Positions 34,598 through 41,736 of a stretch of DNA of 64,000 nucleotides are shown one piece after another. The stretch is from Gottfriedia sp049568075 (GTDB lineage Bacteria > Bacillota > Bacilli > Bacillales > Bacillaceae_G): the NCBI GenBank assembly GCA_049568075.1, contig CP144911.1; one strand, given 5' to 3'. Made by a program: the position numbers and the translations under genes. The first letter of the stretch is position 1, and the number at the start of each line of letters is the position of its first letter. Under the pieces are notes generated by a model. That model did not search any database, was not told where the DNA came from, and was given only the letters and a program-made list of their open reading frames with translations.

Positions 34598-34859
34598 ATG
34601 ATTGTTGTTATTATAAAAGTGGGTTTTAATGTTGATTATCGTAATCCAAACAATCTCAAAAAAGAAACTTTGTCTCAGGTTCAACCTTGGGTACAGTATG
34701 GCTTAAAGAAGCCCAAATCCTCATGCAATAATGGAAGTTGCAGCTATTTCCTATCTGATGGGTAAAAGATAGGATTCACGGACGGTACATCAAATAGTTG
34801 AATTATGGGGAGTTAGTAAATATTCTATAGTAGATATGATTGTTTATAGTAATTTTTAA
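34598..34859 (+). pseudogene. Frameshifted remnant of unknown gene
   Basis: From ATG 34598 a frame reads VGFNVDYRNPNNLKKETLS and WVQYGLK; after a shift near 34708 another frame continues PHAIMEVAAISYLMGKR, then, after a stop, VHQIVELWGVSKYSIVDMI. The pieces look like one decayed protein. No family is recognised. Confidence 0.45.
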
Positions 34860-34952
34860 GCTAGAATAATGGATAATATAAAATGGACCTGCTCAAGCTT
34901 CACTAAAATACCATAAAGTATTATGATTTCGAATCTTTAGGTGGTGAATTTG

Positions 34953-35153
34953 ATGAGTGTATTCGATAACTTTTATCGTTCTCCAGGTCTAAGCTGCGGA
35001 TGTGGTGGGTCAGGTATAGGCGCATGGCAGAGCAGTGGATATGTTCAAGGATATCCAATATATGGCCAAAGTGGTTATTTACATGGAGGTTATTATAATC
35101 CCTTTGGGAGAAGGTGGAAATTTATTCCAGGGATAGGATGGGTTGTAATCTAA
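34953..35153 (+). CDS. Small Gly/Tyr-rich protein, possibly spore-surface
   Basis: A 66-residue protein beginning MSVFDNFYRSPGLSCGCGGS, with a Gly, Tyr and Ser-rich middle and the end RRWKFIPGIGWVVI. Composition resembles small coat or exosporium proteins of spore formers, but this is inference. ATG 34953 follows AGGTGGTG; in-frame GTG codons at 34941 and 34944 overlap the ribosome binding site. It is followed by its own terminator. Confidence 0.6.
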   Translation: MSVFDNFYRSPGLSCGCGGSGIGAWQSSGYVQGYPIYGQSGYLHGGYYNPFGRRWKFIPGIGWVVI

Positions 35154-35156
35154 TAA

Positions 35157-35207
35157 AAAATATAACTGATTTGTAGAGCTTATCTCCTGATCAGTTATAT
35201 TTTTTTC
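35157..35207 (+). terminator. Terminator after the Gly/Tyr-rich gene
   Basis: AATATAACTGAT/ATCAGTTATATT hairpin with a T run. Confidence 0.9.
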
Positions 35208-35450
35208 ATTAAATTCGGTACATCTTTTGTTTTATGGATGGGAGCCAAATAAAACGATGGATTACTTTAGTTGGACTCTAGTTATGGAGAGTAAGTAATA
35301 AGAAGAAATGGAAGACTACTAGATCAACTTGATGAATTTCAAAAATATCACTTATTTGTAGAACGAAATGAAAAACAGCGAAAAAAACAATAAGCTTAAG
35401 ATATAATAATTTTAAGAAGTATTCCTATGCTTAATTTTTAAAAACTTTAA
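35208..35450. other. Intergenic, possible gene remnant
   Basis: No gene with a start is supported. A frame ending near 35393 reads GRLLDQLDEFQKYHLFVERN, which looks like the C-terminus of a decayed helical protein. Confidence 0.3.
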
Positions 35451-35490
35451 AAAAAATCAAAGGGAATAGGTATTCCCCTTGATTTTTTTA
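35451..35490. terminator. Bidirectional terminator
   Basis: AAATCAAaGGGAAT/ATTCCCcTTGATTT with A and T runs on either side. It ends the minus-strand aldo/keto reductase unit. Confidence 0.9.
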
Positions 35491-35497
35491 TTAACTA

Positions 35498-35922
35498 TTA
35501 CACTGCTAAAACTTGAAATGCATGTCTTAATGCTTCCAATCCATCTTTATAAATCCCATTGAAAAGATTGATAACTTCTTCATCAGTTACATCCACAGGA
35601 GTAAAACTGCCAGACCACTCAACAATTGATTTATTACGATCGGGATGCTCTTGAACTCGTATTGTCGATTGATAGTTTGTAATAGGGAATGGTGCATTCA
35701 TTATTGAATACGTAAAAAACGCTCTTTATCATCGAATGCTTCAAGACGTTCAACAATTGCATCTCCATCCGGATTTGCCAAACTACGAATTCGTCCACCT
35801 TCTAATAATTTACTATTTGGGATATATGGTAACCAATCTGGTAGCGAGTTGAAACCGCCAATTAATTGCCATACTTTTTCGGGATTTGCAGGAATTTCCA
35901 TTGTAACGATTGCGTTAGCCAT
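35498..35922 (-). pseudogene. SRPBCC-family protein, frameshifted
   Basis: Two frames together make one SRPBCC (START-like) protein of about 142 residues. The N-terminal part is ANAIVTMEIPANPEKVWQLI to FDDKERF, and the C-terminal part is NAPFPITNYQSTIRVQEHPD to the end. They join at a run of six T (minus strand, near 35715); one extra T would restore RFFTYSIMNAPF. This is either a real frameshift, a slippage site or a sequencing error. It is 60 bp downstream of the aldo/keto reductase on the same strand. Confidence 0.75.
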
Positions 35923-35929
35923 TTTATTT

Positions 35930-35980
35930 GATCCTTTAATTTATTTGCTCCTTTAATTTATTTGCTCCTTTAATATAGTT
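35930..35980 (-). repeat. Triplicated 17-bp unit containing a ribosome binding site
   Basis: On the minus strand, ATTAAAGGAGCAAATAA occurs three times in tandem between the reductase stop and the SRPBCC start; the copy nearest the start reads GGATC in place of GGAGC. Each copy carries an AAAGGAG-like Shine-Dalgarno. Confidence 0.85.
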
Positions 35981-35981
35981 A

Positions 35982-36998
35982 TTATTTAAAGTCAATTGGT
36001 AATGGTGCATTTTCTGCAACTAGTTTTTGATCTCTCATTTCGTGCCAGAATGCAGCTGGAATTACTTCATTTAATGCAGCTTGGTCTTCGGCAATTCGCT
36101 CTGGTTTACTTGCACCAGGAATGATTGTTGCAACTGCTGGATTTGATATTGAAAATTGAAGAGCTGCAGCTTTCACACTGATACCATGCCTCTTAGCAAT
36201 TCCTTTAATTTTCTCAACTTTCGCGATAATTTCAGGTGATGCTTTTTGATATTCGAAGTGAGTTCCTCCAGCTAAAATACCTGAGCTATAAGGACCACCA
36301 ACGATAATATCAACATTTTGTTTAGCAGCTTCGGGCATTAATCGTTGAAGCGCACGATCATGATCTAAAAGTGTATAACGACCAGCTAATAAGCTAACAT
36401 CAGGTTTGTATTCACCTAATTCTAATGCGATTTCGATTGGTTCTACTTTATTTACACCAAGTCCCCAAGATTTAATAACACCTTCTTCTCGTAATTGAGA
36501 AAGTACACGGAAAGCACCAGTACGTGCAATTTCAAACTGAGCGATCCACTCGTCGCCATAAAAATCTTGTGCAATATCATGAACATAGACAATGTCTAAA
36601 TGATCAGTTTTCAAACGATATAAACTTTGTTCGATTGAACGTAAAGTTGCGTCAGCACTATAATCATTCACAATCTTATTCTTACGTCCAAATTCAAAAA
36701 CTCCACCTTTTTCACCTAAATCTCGTGCAGAAACGTCTTCAAGTTCATCAAGAATTAAACGTCCAACTTTTGTACTTAAAACATATTCATCACGATTGTA
36801 TCTTGATAATACTTCCCCAAGGCGCAATTCTGCTAGACCTGCACCATAGAGTGGGGCTGTATCAAAGTAACGAATGCCATGATCCCAAGCTGCTACAACA
36901 GTTGCGAATGCTTCTTCATCTGGGATGTTACGGAACATATTTCCTAGTGGAGCAGTTCCAAAACCTAGTTTTCCTTTAAATAAGTTTTTCTCTTTCAT
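35982..36998 (-). CDS. Aldo/keto reductase (D-threo-aldose 1-dehydrogenase type)
   Basis: A 338-residue NAD(P)H-dependent oxidoreductase of the aldo/keto reductase family. It has the N-terminal GFGTAPLGNMFRNI, the catalytic Asp/Tyr region YFDTAPLYGAGLAELRLGE, Lys in LSTKVGRLI, His in VYVHDIAQ, and the C-terminal cofactor region AATIIPGASKPERIAED without its first residue changed. The pattern matches the D-threo-aldose/L-fucose dehydrogenase subgroup. The start is ATG 36998, after TAGGAGGAT; the upstream in-frame ATG at 37031 has no such site. It heads a unit with the SRPBCC gene. Confidence 0.88.
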   Translation of the reverse strand: MKEKNLFKGKLGFGTAPLGNMFRNIPDEEAFATVVAAWDHGIRYFDTAPLYGAGLAELRLGEVLSRYNRDEYVLSTKVGRLILDELEDVSARDLGEKGGVFEFGRKNKIVNDYSADATLRSIEQSLYRLKTDHLDIVYVHDIAQDFYGDEWIAQFEIARTGAFRVLSQLREEGVIKSWGLGVNKVEPIEIALELGEYKPDVSLLAGRYTLLDHDRALQRLMPEAAKQNVDIIVGGPYSSGILAGGTHFEYQKASPEIIAKVEKIKGIAKRHGISVKAAALQFSISNPAVATIIPGASKPERIAEDQAALNEVIPAAFWHEMRDQKLVAENAPLPIDFK

Positions 36999-37031
36999 AT
37001 AAATCCTCCTATATATATCTTCATGTAACAT

Positions 37032-37378
37032 GAAGTAAATTTAAAATAATGTTGTTAGAGAGTAGTAATTAGGTGATTAACGAAGTCATCTAAGGAAACT
37101 ATTCTCTACAGTTGCTATTATGTAATAAATTTTTAAAGAAAAGAAGAACGGACTTTAAAGTGCGATAGTAACTTGTATGTTCTATAGGCACCTTTTGGTT
37201 ACATATGAATAGGCAGTTTTTTTGGGGATTCAAAATTTAATTGGCAAAATCAATAAAAAACATAATAATTCCAATATATGGAAAAATAGGCTTGTCGAAT
37301 ATGTATTTATAAAGGAGCGGGGGATAAATATGAACTATCTAAATATTAATTTCGAATACAAACAAAAAGAGAAGAAAA
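37032..37378. other. Intergenic region upstream of the aldo/keto reductase
   Basis: No gene is supported. It holds an inverted repeat GTGCGATAG ... CTATAGGCAC (about 37159-37191). The half AAAGGTGCCTATA, read on the minus strand, resembles AAAGTGCCTATA near 17525, beside the other reductase unit. Confidence 0.35.
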
Positions 37379-37483
37379 ATGGTAATCGTTGTGGGTATTG
37401 CGATTGGAATTCCTATTCATGTACTTATTTTACTTTCTAAAATCCTTAAAAAACTAAAAGAGATAGAGAGTAAACTAGAATAA
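37379..37483 (+). CDS. Small membrane protein (34 residues)
   Basis: The frame from ATG 37379 codes for MVIVVGIAIGIPIHVLILL followed by the charged tail SKILKKLKEIESKLE, a single membrane helix with a coiled-coil-like end. The ribosome binding site is weak (AGAGAAG). An overlapping 72-residue frame starting at 37222 is the less convincing alternative. The 43-residue protein at 37674 has the same architecture. Confidence 0.45.
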   Translation: MVIVVGIAIGIPIHVLILLSKILKKLKEIESKLE

Positions 37484-37484
37484 T

Positions 37485-37516
37485 AATGAACTAACGCATG
37501 CCTAAGTTCCATTAGC
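37485..37516 (+). repeat. Palindromic repeat, left arm (copy M)
   Basis: TGAACTAACGCATGCCTAAGTTCC directly follows the small membrane protein gene. No right arm is clear. Confidence 0.6.
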
Positions 37517-37673
37517 TTGAAAAACTTCTTATCTAAGTTTTTTCTTTAGTTATATTGGATGTAAAAAAAAGAATAAAGTAAAATTACTTCATTTTATTAC
37601 TACACAATTAACCAAACAGAAGATTTAAAAAGATAAATATAAATAATTTATAAGAAAGAAGGAATAAAATATA

Positions 37674-37805
37674 ATGATGAGTTCTCTAATTGGGTTTATA
37701 ATTTTTATTGGTATTTTCTTAGTGTTTGATGCTGTTAGAAAATTGAATAATAACGTCATTGCTCAAACCGGAGAAATAAAAAAATTACACGAGCGTTTAA
37801 AATAA
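37674..37805 (+). CDS. Small membrane protein (43 residues)
   Basis: ATG 37674 after AAGAAGGAA codes for a protein with one hydrophobic helix (LIGFIIFIGIFLVFDAV) and a polar tail AQTGEIKKLHERLK. Architecture is as in the protein at 37379. A degenerate repeat arm follows within 35 bp. The function is unknown. Confidence 0.55.
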   Translation: MMSSLIGFIIFIGIFLVFDAVRKLNNNVIAQTGEIKKLHERLK

Positions 37806-37835
37806 AAGACTCAATTGTGTTAAATGAATTTTATG

Positions 37836-37862
37836 CTGAACCAAAATACTTTAGTTCAATAT
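37836..37862 (+). repeat. Degenerate palindromic repeat arm (copy N)
   Basis: TGAACCAAAATACTTTAGTTCAAT keeps the AACYAA ... TTAGTT symmetry only partly. Confidence 0.4.
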
Positions 37863-37954
37863 TACTAATATGCAATTTTTGATGGTGTTATTGAATTTAG
37901 AATAAGTCAAATATCAACTATTACAATGACTTTGTAAGAGGTGGAGGAATAAGG

Positions 37955-38524
37955 TTGAATAACGATTTGCCACTACGAATTAGACCTATTAATGAAGAAG
38001 ATTTATTTTTACTTTGGACATTAACGTATAAAGAGAGTTCACCAGAGTGGAAGAAATGGGATGCACCATATTTTGAACACAAAGCTGTTACTTTTGATGA
38101 CTATTTAAAAACTAAGAATACTATTGTAAACCAAGAGGATAAATGGATTATTGAGGTAGATGGAAATATTATTGGAACGGTTAGCTACTATTGGGAACAT
38201 AAACCATCTAATTGGCTTGAGATGGGAATTGGTATTTATGATCCAAATTATTGGAGTGGAGGTTTTGGTACTAGAGCTCTTAAACTTTGGATTAATCATC
38301 TATTTAATACATTACCTCTTGTTCGTGTAGGATACACAACATGGTCTGGCAATCATCGTATGATTAAGGTTGGAGAAAAATTAGGAATGACGATGGAAGC
38401 AAGATTAAGAAAATGTCGTTTCTATGATGGAACATATTATGACTCAATACGTATGGGGTTATTACGAGAAGAGTGGGTTGAATTCATAGAAAAAGAAGGA
38501 TTAATTGCAGTTCAGAAAAAATGA
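37955..38524 (+). CDS. GNAT acetyltransferase, RimJ/RimL type
   Basis: A 189-residue acetyltransferase. It starts LRIRPINEEDLFLLW, and the acetyl-CoA loop is MGIGIYDPNYWSGGFGTRAL near residues 91-110, with the RVGYTTWSGNHRMIKVGEKL strand-helix typical of RimJ/RimL homologues. The start is TTG 37955 after GAGGTGGAGGA. It is a single gene. The target (protein N-terminus, antibiotic or small molecule) is unknown. Confidence 0.87.
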   Translation: MNNDLPLRIRPINEEDLFLLWTLTYKESSPEWKKWDAPYFEHKAVTFDDYLKTKNTIVNQEDKWIIEVDGNIIGTVSYYWEHKPSNWLEMGIGIYDPNYWSGGFGTRALKLWINHLFNTLPLVRVGYTTWSGNHRMIKVGEKLGMTMEARLRKCRFYDGTYYDSIRMGLLREEWVEFIEKEGLIAVQKK

Positions 38525-38548
38525 TATTTACATAAAAATGAAATTTGT

Positions 38549-38580
38549 TTTTTAACTAAAGCATGCACTTGTTAAAGAAT
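38549..38580 (+). repeat. Palindromic repeat, left arm (copy O)
   Basis: TTTTTAACTAAAGCATGCACTTGTTAAAG follows the acetyltransferase by 25 bp. Confidence 0.65.
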
Positions 38581-38621
38581 AGGATTTATAATTGTTTATT
38601 TCCCATTTAAAATATTAATAA

Positions 38622-38660
38622 TGAAGTCAGATTCCTCACATGTTGGAATCTGACTTTTTA
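38622..38660 (+). terminator. Terminator after the GNAT gene
   Basis: AAGTCAGATTCC/GGAATCTGACTT hairpin with TTTT. Confidence 0.85.
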
Positions 38661-38674
38661 AATTTAAATTTTTA

Positions 38675-39286
38675 CTATATTTCCGAACGAAACGTTTTAC
38701 CTAACTTATTTCCAAGACCGTAATAATGACGGAAATTGTATATTAGTGGACTCCATTTATTTGGATCAATATGATTTTCATCAATGATGATTTCATTATG
38801 AGCATGTACATGTAAAACATGTGTCTCAACAATTGCAAAATCAGGTGAATGTTCAGGTATACGAATGTGTTTTACAATTGCCTCGATTTGGATTGGGCAT
38901 TCAGTTATTCGTGTAGGTTTTACGGTATTTGACTCTGTAGCAGTTAATTTACTAATATTGTATTTTTCTTTTTCATAAGTAAATCCTATATTTTTCTTAG
39001 AATCAGGAACGGGATTTTTTCCTGTATAAGGGGCTAAAAATTCAACATTCTCCCATAATAAAGGGCTTGGTACATTGATTACACATTCAGGATATCGTTG
39101 TAAATTTTCAATAGCTTTCCCGCCAAGTCCAATTCCTAATATTATGCAATCTCCTAAAGCCCATGAGGAAGACATAGGGCTAATATTGACTGTCCCATCT
39201 TCATTCAATGTATTTAGTAAAATTACAGGTGTTCCATAGTATAGAATTTTAGGTTTAATCAACTTTGTATTTGTAAAATGATTCAT
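38675..39286 (-). CDS. Flavin reductase family protein (DIM6/NTAB type)
   Basis: A 203-residue FMN-binding split-barrel protein. Segments include KPKILYYGTPVILLNTLNED and VNISPMSSSWALGDCIILGI in the flavin-binding half and FAIVETHVLHVHAHNEIIID toward the end. ATG 39286 follows TAGGAGGAAAAA; the in-frame ATG 30 bp upstream lacks a ribosome binding site. It is divergent from an ArsR-like regulator 100 bp away that probably controls it. It is a paralogue of the tyrosine-operon protein at 19567 only at family level. Confidence 0.85.
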   Translation of the reverse strand: MNHFTNTKLIKPKILYYGTPVILLNTLNEDGTVNISPMSSSWALGDCIILGIGLGGKAIENLQRYPECVINVPSPLLWENVEFLAPYTGKNPVPDSKKNIGFTYEKEKYNISKLTATESNTVKPTRITECPIQIEAIVKHIRIPEHSPDFAIVETHVLHVHAHNEIIIDENHIDPNKWSPLIYNFRHYYGLGNKLGKTFRSEI

Positions 39287-39386
39287 TTTTTTCCTCCTAA
39301 TAATTATGTACTTCAAAATTTATTGTAGAATATAAATAGTTCAATTATCATCGAAATATGGATTACATAGTGGAAGGAGAATTGTA

Positions 39387-40073
39387 ATGAATGCAAATCC
39401 TAATGTAGCAGTGGTTGCTTCGCTTGTAAGTGAAACTTCACGTGCCGCAATATTAACTGTCCTTTTAGATGGTAGATTTCATCCTGCTAGCGAACTGGCA
39501 TATATGGCTGGCATAAAACCACAAACGGCTAGTTTTCATTTAGCAAAATTGGTCGATGCGAAATTAGTTAGCGTAGAAAAACAAGGAAGACATCGTTACT
39601 ACGGTATTCGAAATCAGGAAGTTGCTCAAATATTGGAGACATTATTATCAATAGCCCCTCCAGTTGAAATTAGGTCTTTAAAACAAGCTTCAGAAAATAC
39701 AGCAATACGTTTTGCAAGAACGTGTTACGATCATCCTGCTGGTAAGTTTGGGGTACTATTAACTGATTCTTTAGTTAATTTGGGAGTTATCAATGAAGAA
39801 AATCAAGGGTTTATTGTTACGGAAAGAGGTGAGAAATTCTTTACTGATTTTCAAATTGATCTTGAAAAAATTAAGAAAAAGCGTCGATCATTTTCACATA
39901 GATGTTTAGATTGGAGTGAAAGAAGATATCACCTTGGTGGAGCATTGGGAAATGCTCTTTTAGAAAGGTTTCTAGAATTAAATTGGATTCAACGTATGCC
40001 AAAAACAAGAGCTATAAAAATAACTTTTGAAGGAAAAAGAGGATTAAAAGAAACATTTTCTTTTGATATTTAA
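39387..40073 (+). CDS. ArsR-family winged-helix regulator with C-terminal extension
   Basis: A 228-residue regulator. Residues 10-85 form an ArsR/SmtB-like winged helix (SRAAILTVLLDGRFHPASEL, the recognition helix KPQTASFHLAKLVDAKLVSV, the wing KQGRHRYYGI). The rest (about 95-225) is a second domain with CYDHPAGKFGVLLTDSLVNL and WIQRMPKTRAIKITFEGKRG. No metal-binding Cys cluster is obvious. ATG 39387 follows AAGGAG. It is divergent from the flavin reductase-like gene, which is the likely target. Confidence 0.85.
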   Translation: MNANPNVAVVASLVSETSRAAILTVLLDGRFHPASELAYMAGIKPQTASFHLAKLVDAKLVSVEKQGRHRYYGIRNQEVAQILETLLSIAPPVEIRSLKQASENTAIRFARTCYDHPAGKFGVLLTDSLVNLGVINEENQGFIVTERGEKFFTDFQIDLEKIKKKRRSFSHRCLDWSERRYHLGGALGNALLERFLELNWIQRMPKTRAIKITFEGKRGLKETFSFDI

Positions 40074-40135
40074 TTATTTACGATAATCAACAAGAAAAAG
40101 CTGGATGCCATGATAATACAAACGGATACATAAGT

Positions 40136-40167
40136 AGTGCAACAACTGGCAGGTTAGTTGTATTGCA
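40136..40167 (+). repeat. Palindromic repeat, right-arm variant (copy P)
   Basis: GCAACAACTGGCAGGTTAGTTG keeps the TGGCAG/TTAGTT core. It is the last copy of the family seen in the window. Confidence 0.7.
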
Positions 40168-40257
40168 ATTACTGATATTAATACTTGAAGAGAATAAACT
40201 TTTCACTGAAGAATAAATATTAACAAATATAGCTTTTGTGGAAATGGGGAATGAGGT

Positions 40258-40434
40258 ATGAAAGTAAGGTCAGAAAAAAGACATAATGTTCCAGTTGGTT
40301 CAAAAAGTGTTATTACTTTCGGTTCTGCTTTAGCCATTACAATATCTTGGAGTATTCATAAATCAGTACTTTGGGCAATAATTCACGGTTTTTTTAGTTG
40401 GTTTTATGTTATTTATTATGTCTTTACTAGATAA
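40258..40434 (+). CDS. Small conserved-looking membrane protein
   Basis: A 58-residue frame from ATG 40258 after AATGAGGT. The N-terminus is basic (MKVRSEKRHNVPVG), followed by two hydrophobic stretches: VITFGSALAITISWSI and VLWAIIHGFFSWFYVIYYV. The pattern of a short basic head, SWS and an aromatic tail recalls small proteins found across Bacillus, but I cannot name it. It lies just upstream of the his operon promoter. Confidence 0.65.
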   Translation: MKVRSEKRHNVPVGSKSVITFGSALAITISWSIHKSVLWAIIHGFFSWFYVIYYVFTR

Positions 40435-40564
40435 GAAATTAGTTCAATATTTTCCTATAACAGAGACATTTGATTAGATTAAAACGCATTTTAGTTAAAT
40501 AGATTCAAAAAAATTAAAAAATCCTAATGTAAACCCTTTCAAAATTTTTATTTTTCAAAAGGCA

Positions 40565-40593
40565 TTGACAACTTATATCAAATTCATTAAGAT
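40565..40593 (+). promoter_or_regulatory. Sigma-A promoter of the histidine operon
   Basis: TTGACA (40565-40570) and TAAGAT (40588-40593) are separated by 17 bp. Transcription would start near 40600, giving a leader of about 220 nt before hisZ. Confidence 0.85.
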
Positions 40594-40626
40594 GAATAAA
40601 AATAAAACGAAAAAGGAGACATGAAC

Positions 40627-40683
40627 ATGTTTTTCGCACGCACGAATAATGGGCTACAACATCATCATCCACCCAGGGTTTGA
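40627..40683 (+). CDS. Histidine leader peptide
   Basis: An 18-residue peptide, MFFARTNNGLQHHHPPRV. Its ribosome binding site AAAAGGAG lies 8 nt upstream of ATG 40627 (an in-frame ATG at 40621 is too close). Three consecutive CAT codons (40660-40668) plus two Pro codons are followed by a stop, a hairpin series and a terminator before hisZ. It fits a ribosome-stalling leader that reads the charged tRNA-His level. It is seen directly in the sequence; the regulatory role is inferred. Confidence 0.8.
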   Translation: MFFARTNNGLQHHHPPRV

Positions 40684-40799
40684 ATCTATGGACAAAAATT
40701 GACCGTAGATGCAAGCCCTCTTCGTGTTACGAAAAAGGTGCTTGTGTCGTGCCAGAAGGCCATACAGGCATTTAACCTGTATGGCCTTTTTGTTTTTTC
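40684..40799 (+). promoter_or_regulatory. Histidine operon attenuator region
   Basis: After the leader peptide stop come hairpin ATCTATGG/CCGTAGAT (40684-40710), a second hairpin (about 40712-40742, AAGCCC ... GGTGCTT) and a terminator with a perfect 13-bp stem AAGGCCATACAGG (40756-40768) and its complement (40776-40788) followed by TTTTTGTTTTTT. No T-box sequence (TGGNACC) is present. The antiterminator pairing is not resolved by eye. Confidence 0.75.
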
Positions 40800-40818
40800 T
40801 AGAAGGGGGAATGTTCAA

Positions 40819-41736
40819 TTGGATGGGAAATTAAAGCAGTCATTAGTTAATTATCGATATAAAAGAAAAATGGAAGATTATGCACTGGAGCGAGGATATA
40901 TTCCGTTTTATCCTCAGCTATTTGAAGAATATGATTCATTTTCAAGTCGAAACCCAAGATTAGCTAGAGAAGACTTAGTTGTTGTTTTAACACGTTTACA
41001 GCAAATTTTCTTGTTAAGACCTGATTTAACCAGTGCATTGATGAAAGAAATTTATCCAATCGCGCTGAAGGAAGAGAAATGTAAAGTATTTTATCAATCA
41101 TCAATCTATCGAAATAATGGGCTAGAGCTTGAAGAAATTAATCAATTTGGTATTGAAAATTTAGGGCAAATTACTGAAGCATCTGAAATAGAAGTAGTTA
41201 TTATGGCAATTGATTTATTAAGCAAAGTTCCTTTTATTTTAGAAATCGGGCATACAGGGTTTATCGAAGGATTATTTAAGGAATGTAATTTAACCGAGTC
41301 GCAAAAAAACAAATTGAAAAAGCTAATTTATTTAAAAAACATAGATGAATTAGAACGTTTTATTCAGTCAATTAATTTACCGTTTCAAGCTAGAAATGTT
41401 TTTGAACAGTTATTTAGTTTACAAGGTAAGGGAGAAAAGCTTCATGCATTACTTAGAAGCTTAGTATTAAATAATGAAATGGAAAATGCTGTTGAAAAGG
41501 TAATCAAATTTCAAGAAATTAGTCCAAATATTCTTCTTGATTTATCAATCGTAAATGAATTTGATTATTATGACGGAATTGTTTTTAAAGGGTATTATGA
41601 TCAGTTAAATAAAGAGGTTTTAAGTGGAGGACGCTATCTTCTGGTGTCTGAAGATTCGGAAAACAGTATTGATGCGATCGGATTTTCGATTGATACAAAT
41701 GCTTGGATAACATGTCAAATGAGGGATGTAAAGTGA
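40819..41736 (+). CDS. hisZ: ATP phosphoribosyltransferase regulatory subunit HisZ (short form)
   Basis: HisZ is a histidyl-tRNA synthetase-like subunit that activates short-form HisG in the first step of histidine synthesis. Visible motifs: YIPFYPQLFEEYDSFSS near residue 27, the motif-2-like region KVFYQSSIYRNNGLELEEINQ, and YYDGIVFKGYYDQ with SGGRYLLVSE near the end. The best start is TTG 40819 after AGAAGGGGG, giving 305 residues, clearly shorter than the roughly 390 usual in Bacillus. The loss is probably at both ends. Its stop overlaps the hisG start. Confidence 0.85.
   Translation: MDGKLKQSLVNYRYKRKMEDYALERGYIPFYPQLFEEYDSFSSRNPRLAREDLVVVLTRLQQIFLLRPDLTSALMKEIYPIALKEEKCKVFYQSSIYRNNGLELEEINQFGIENLGQITEASEIEVVIMAIDLLSKVPFILEIGHTGFIEGLFKECNLTESQKNKLKKLIYLKNIDELERFIQSINLPFQARNVFEQLFSLQGKGEKLHALLRSLVLNNEMENAVEKVIKFQEISPNILLDLSIVNEFDYYDGIVFKGYYDQLNKEVLSGGRYLLVSEDSENSIDAIGFSIDTNAWITCQMRDVK

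Noticed and set aside
37222..37440. 72-residue open frame in front of the small membrane protein
   Set aside because: Irregular composition, no good start site, and the overlapping frame from 37379 gives a sensible membrane peptide.
23617..40167. CRISPR array
   Set aside because: Repeats are spaced by whole genes rather than uniform short spacers and are palindromic with variable centres; no cas genes.
23617..40167. Classical integron
   Set aside because: No integrase gene in the window, and the arms do not show a clear GTTRRRY/RYYYAAC core with attC spacing; kept only as a cassette-like array.
40684..40799. T-box riboswitch in front of the histidine operon
   Set aside because: No TGGNACC T-box bulge and no specifier stem are visible; a translated His-rich leader explains the region better.
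40699..40818. N-terminal extension of HisZ from an upstream GTG-type start
   Set aside because: The extension would run through the terminator hairpin and has no ribosome binding site; TTG 40819 does.
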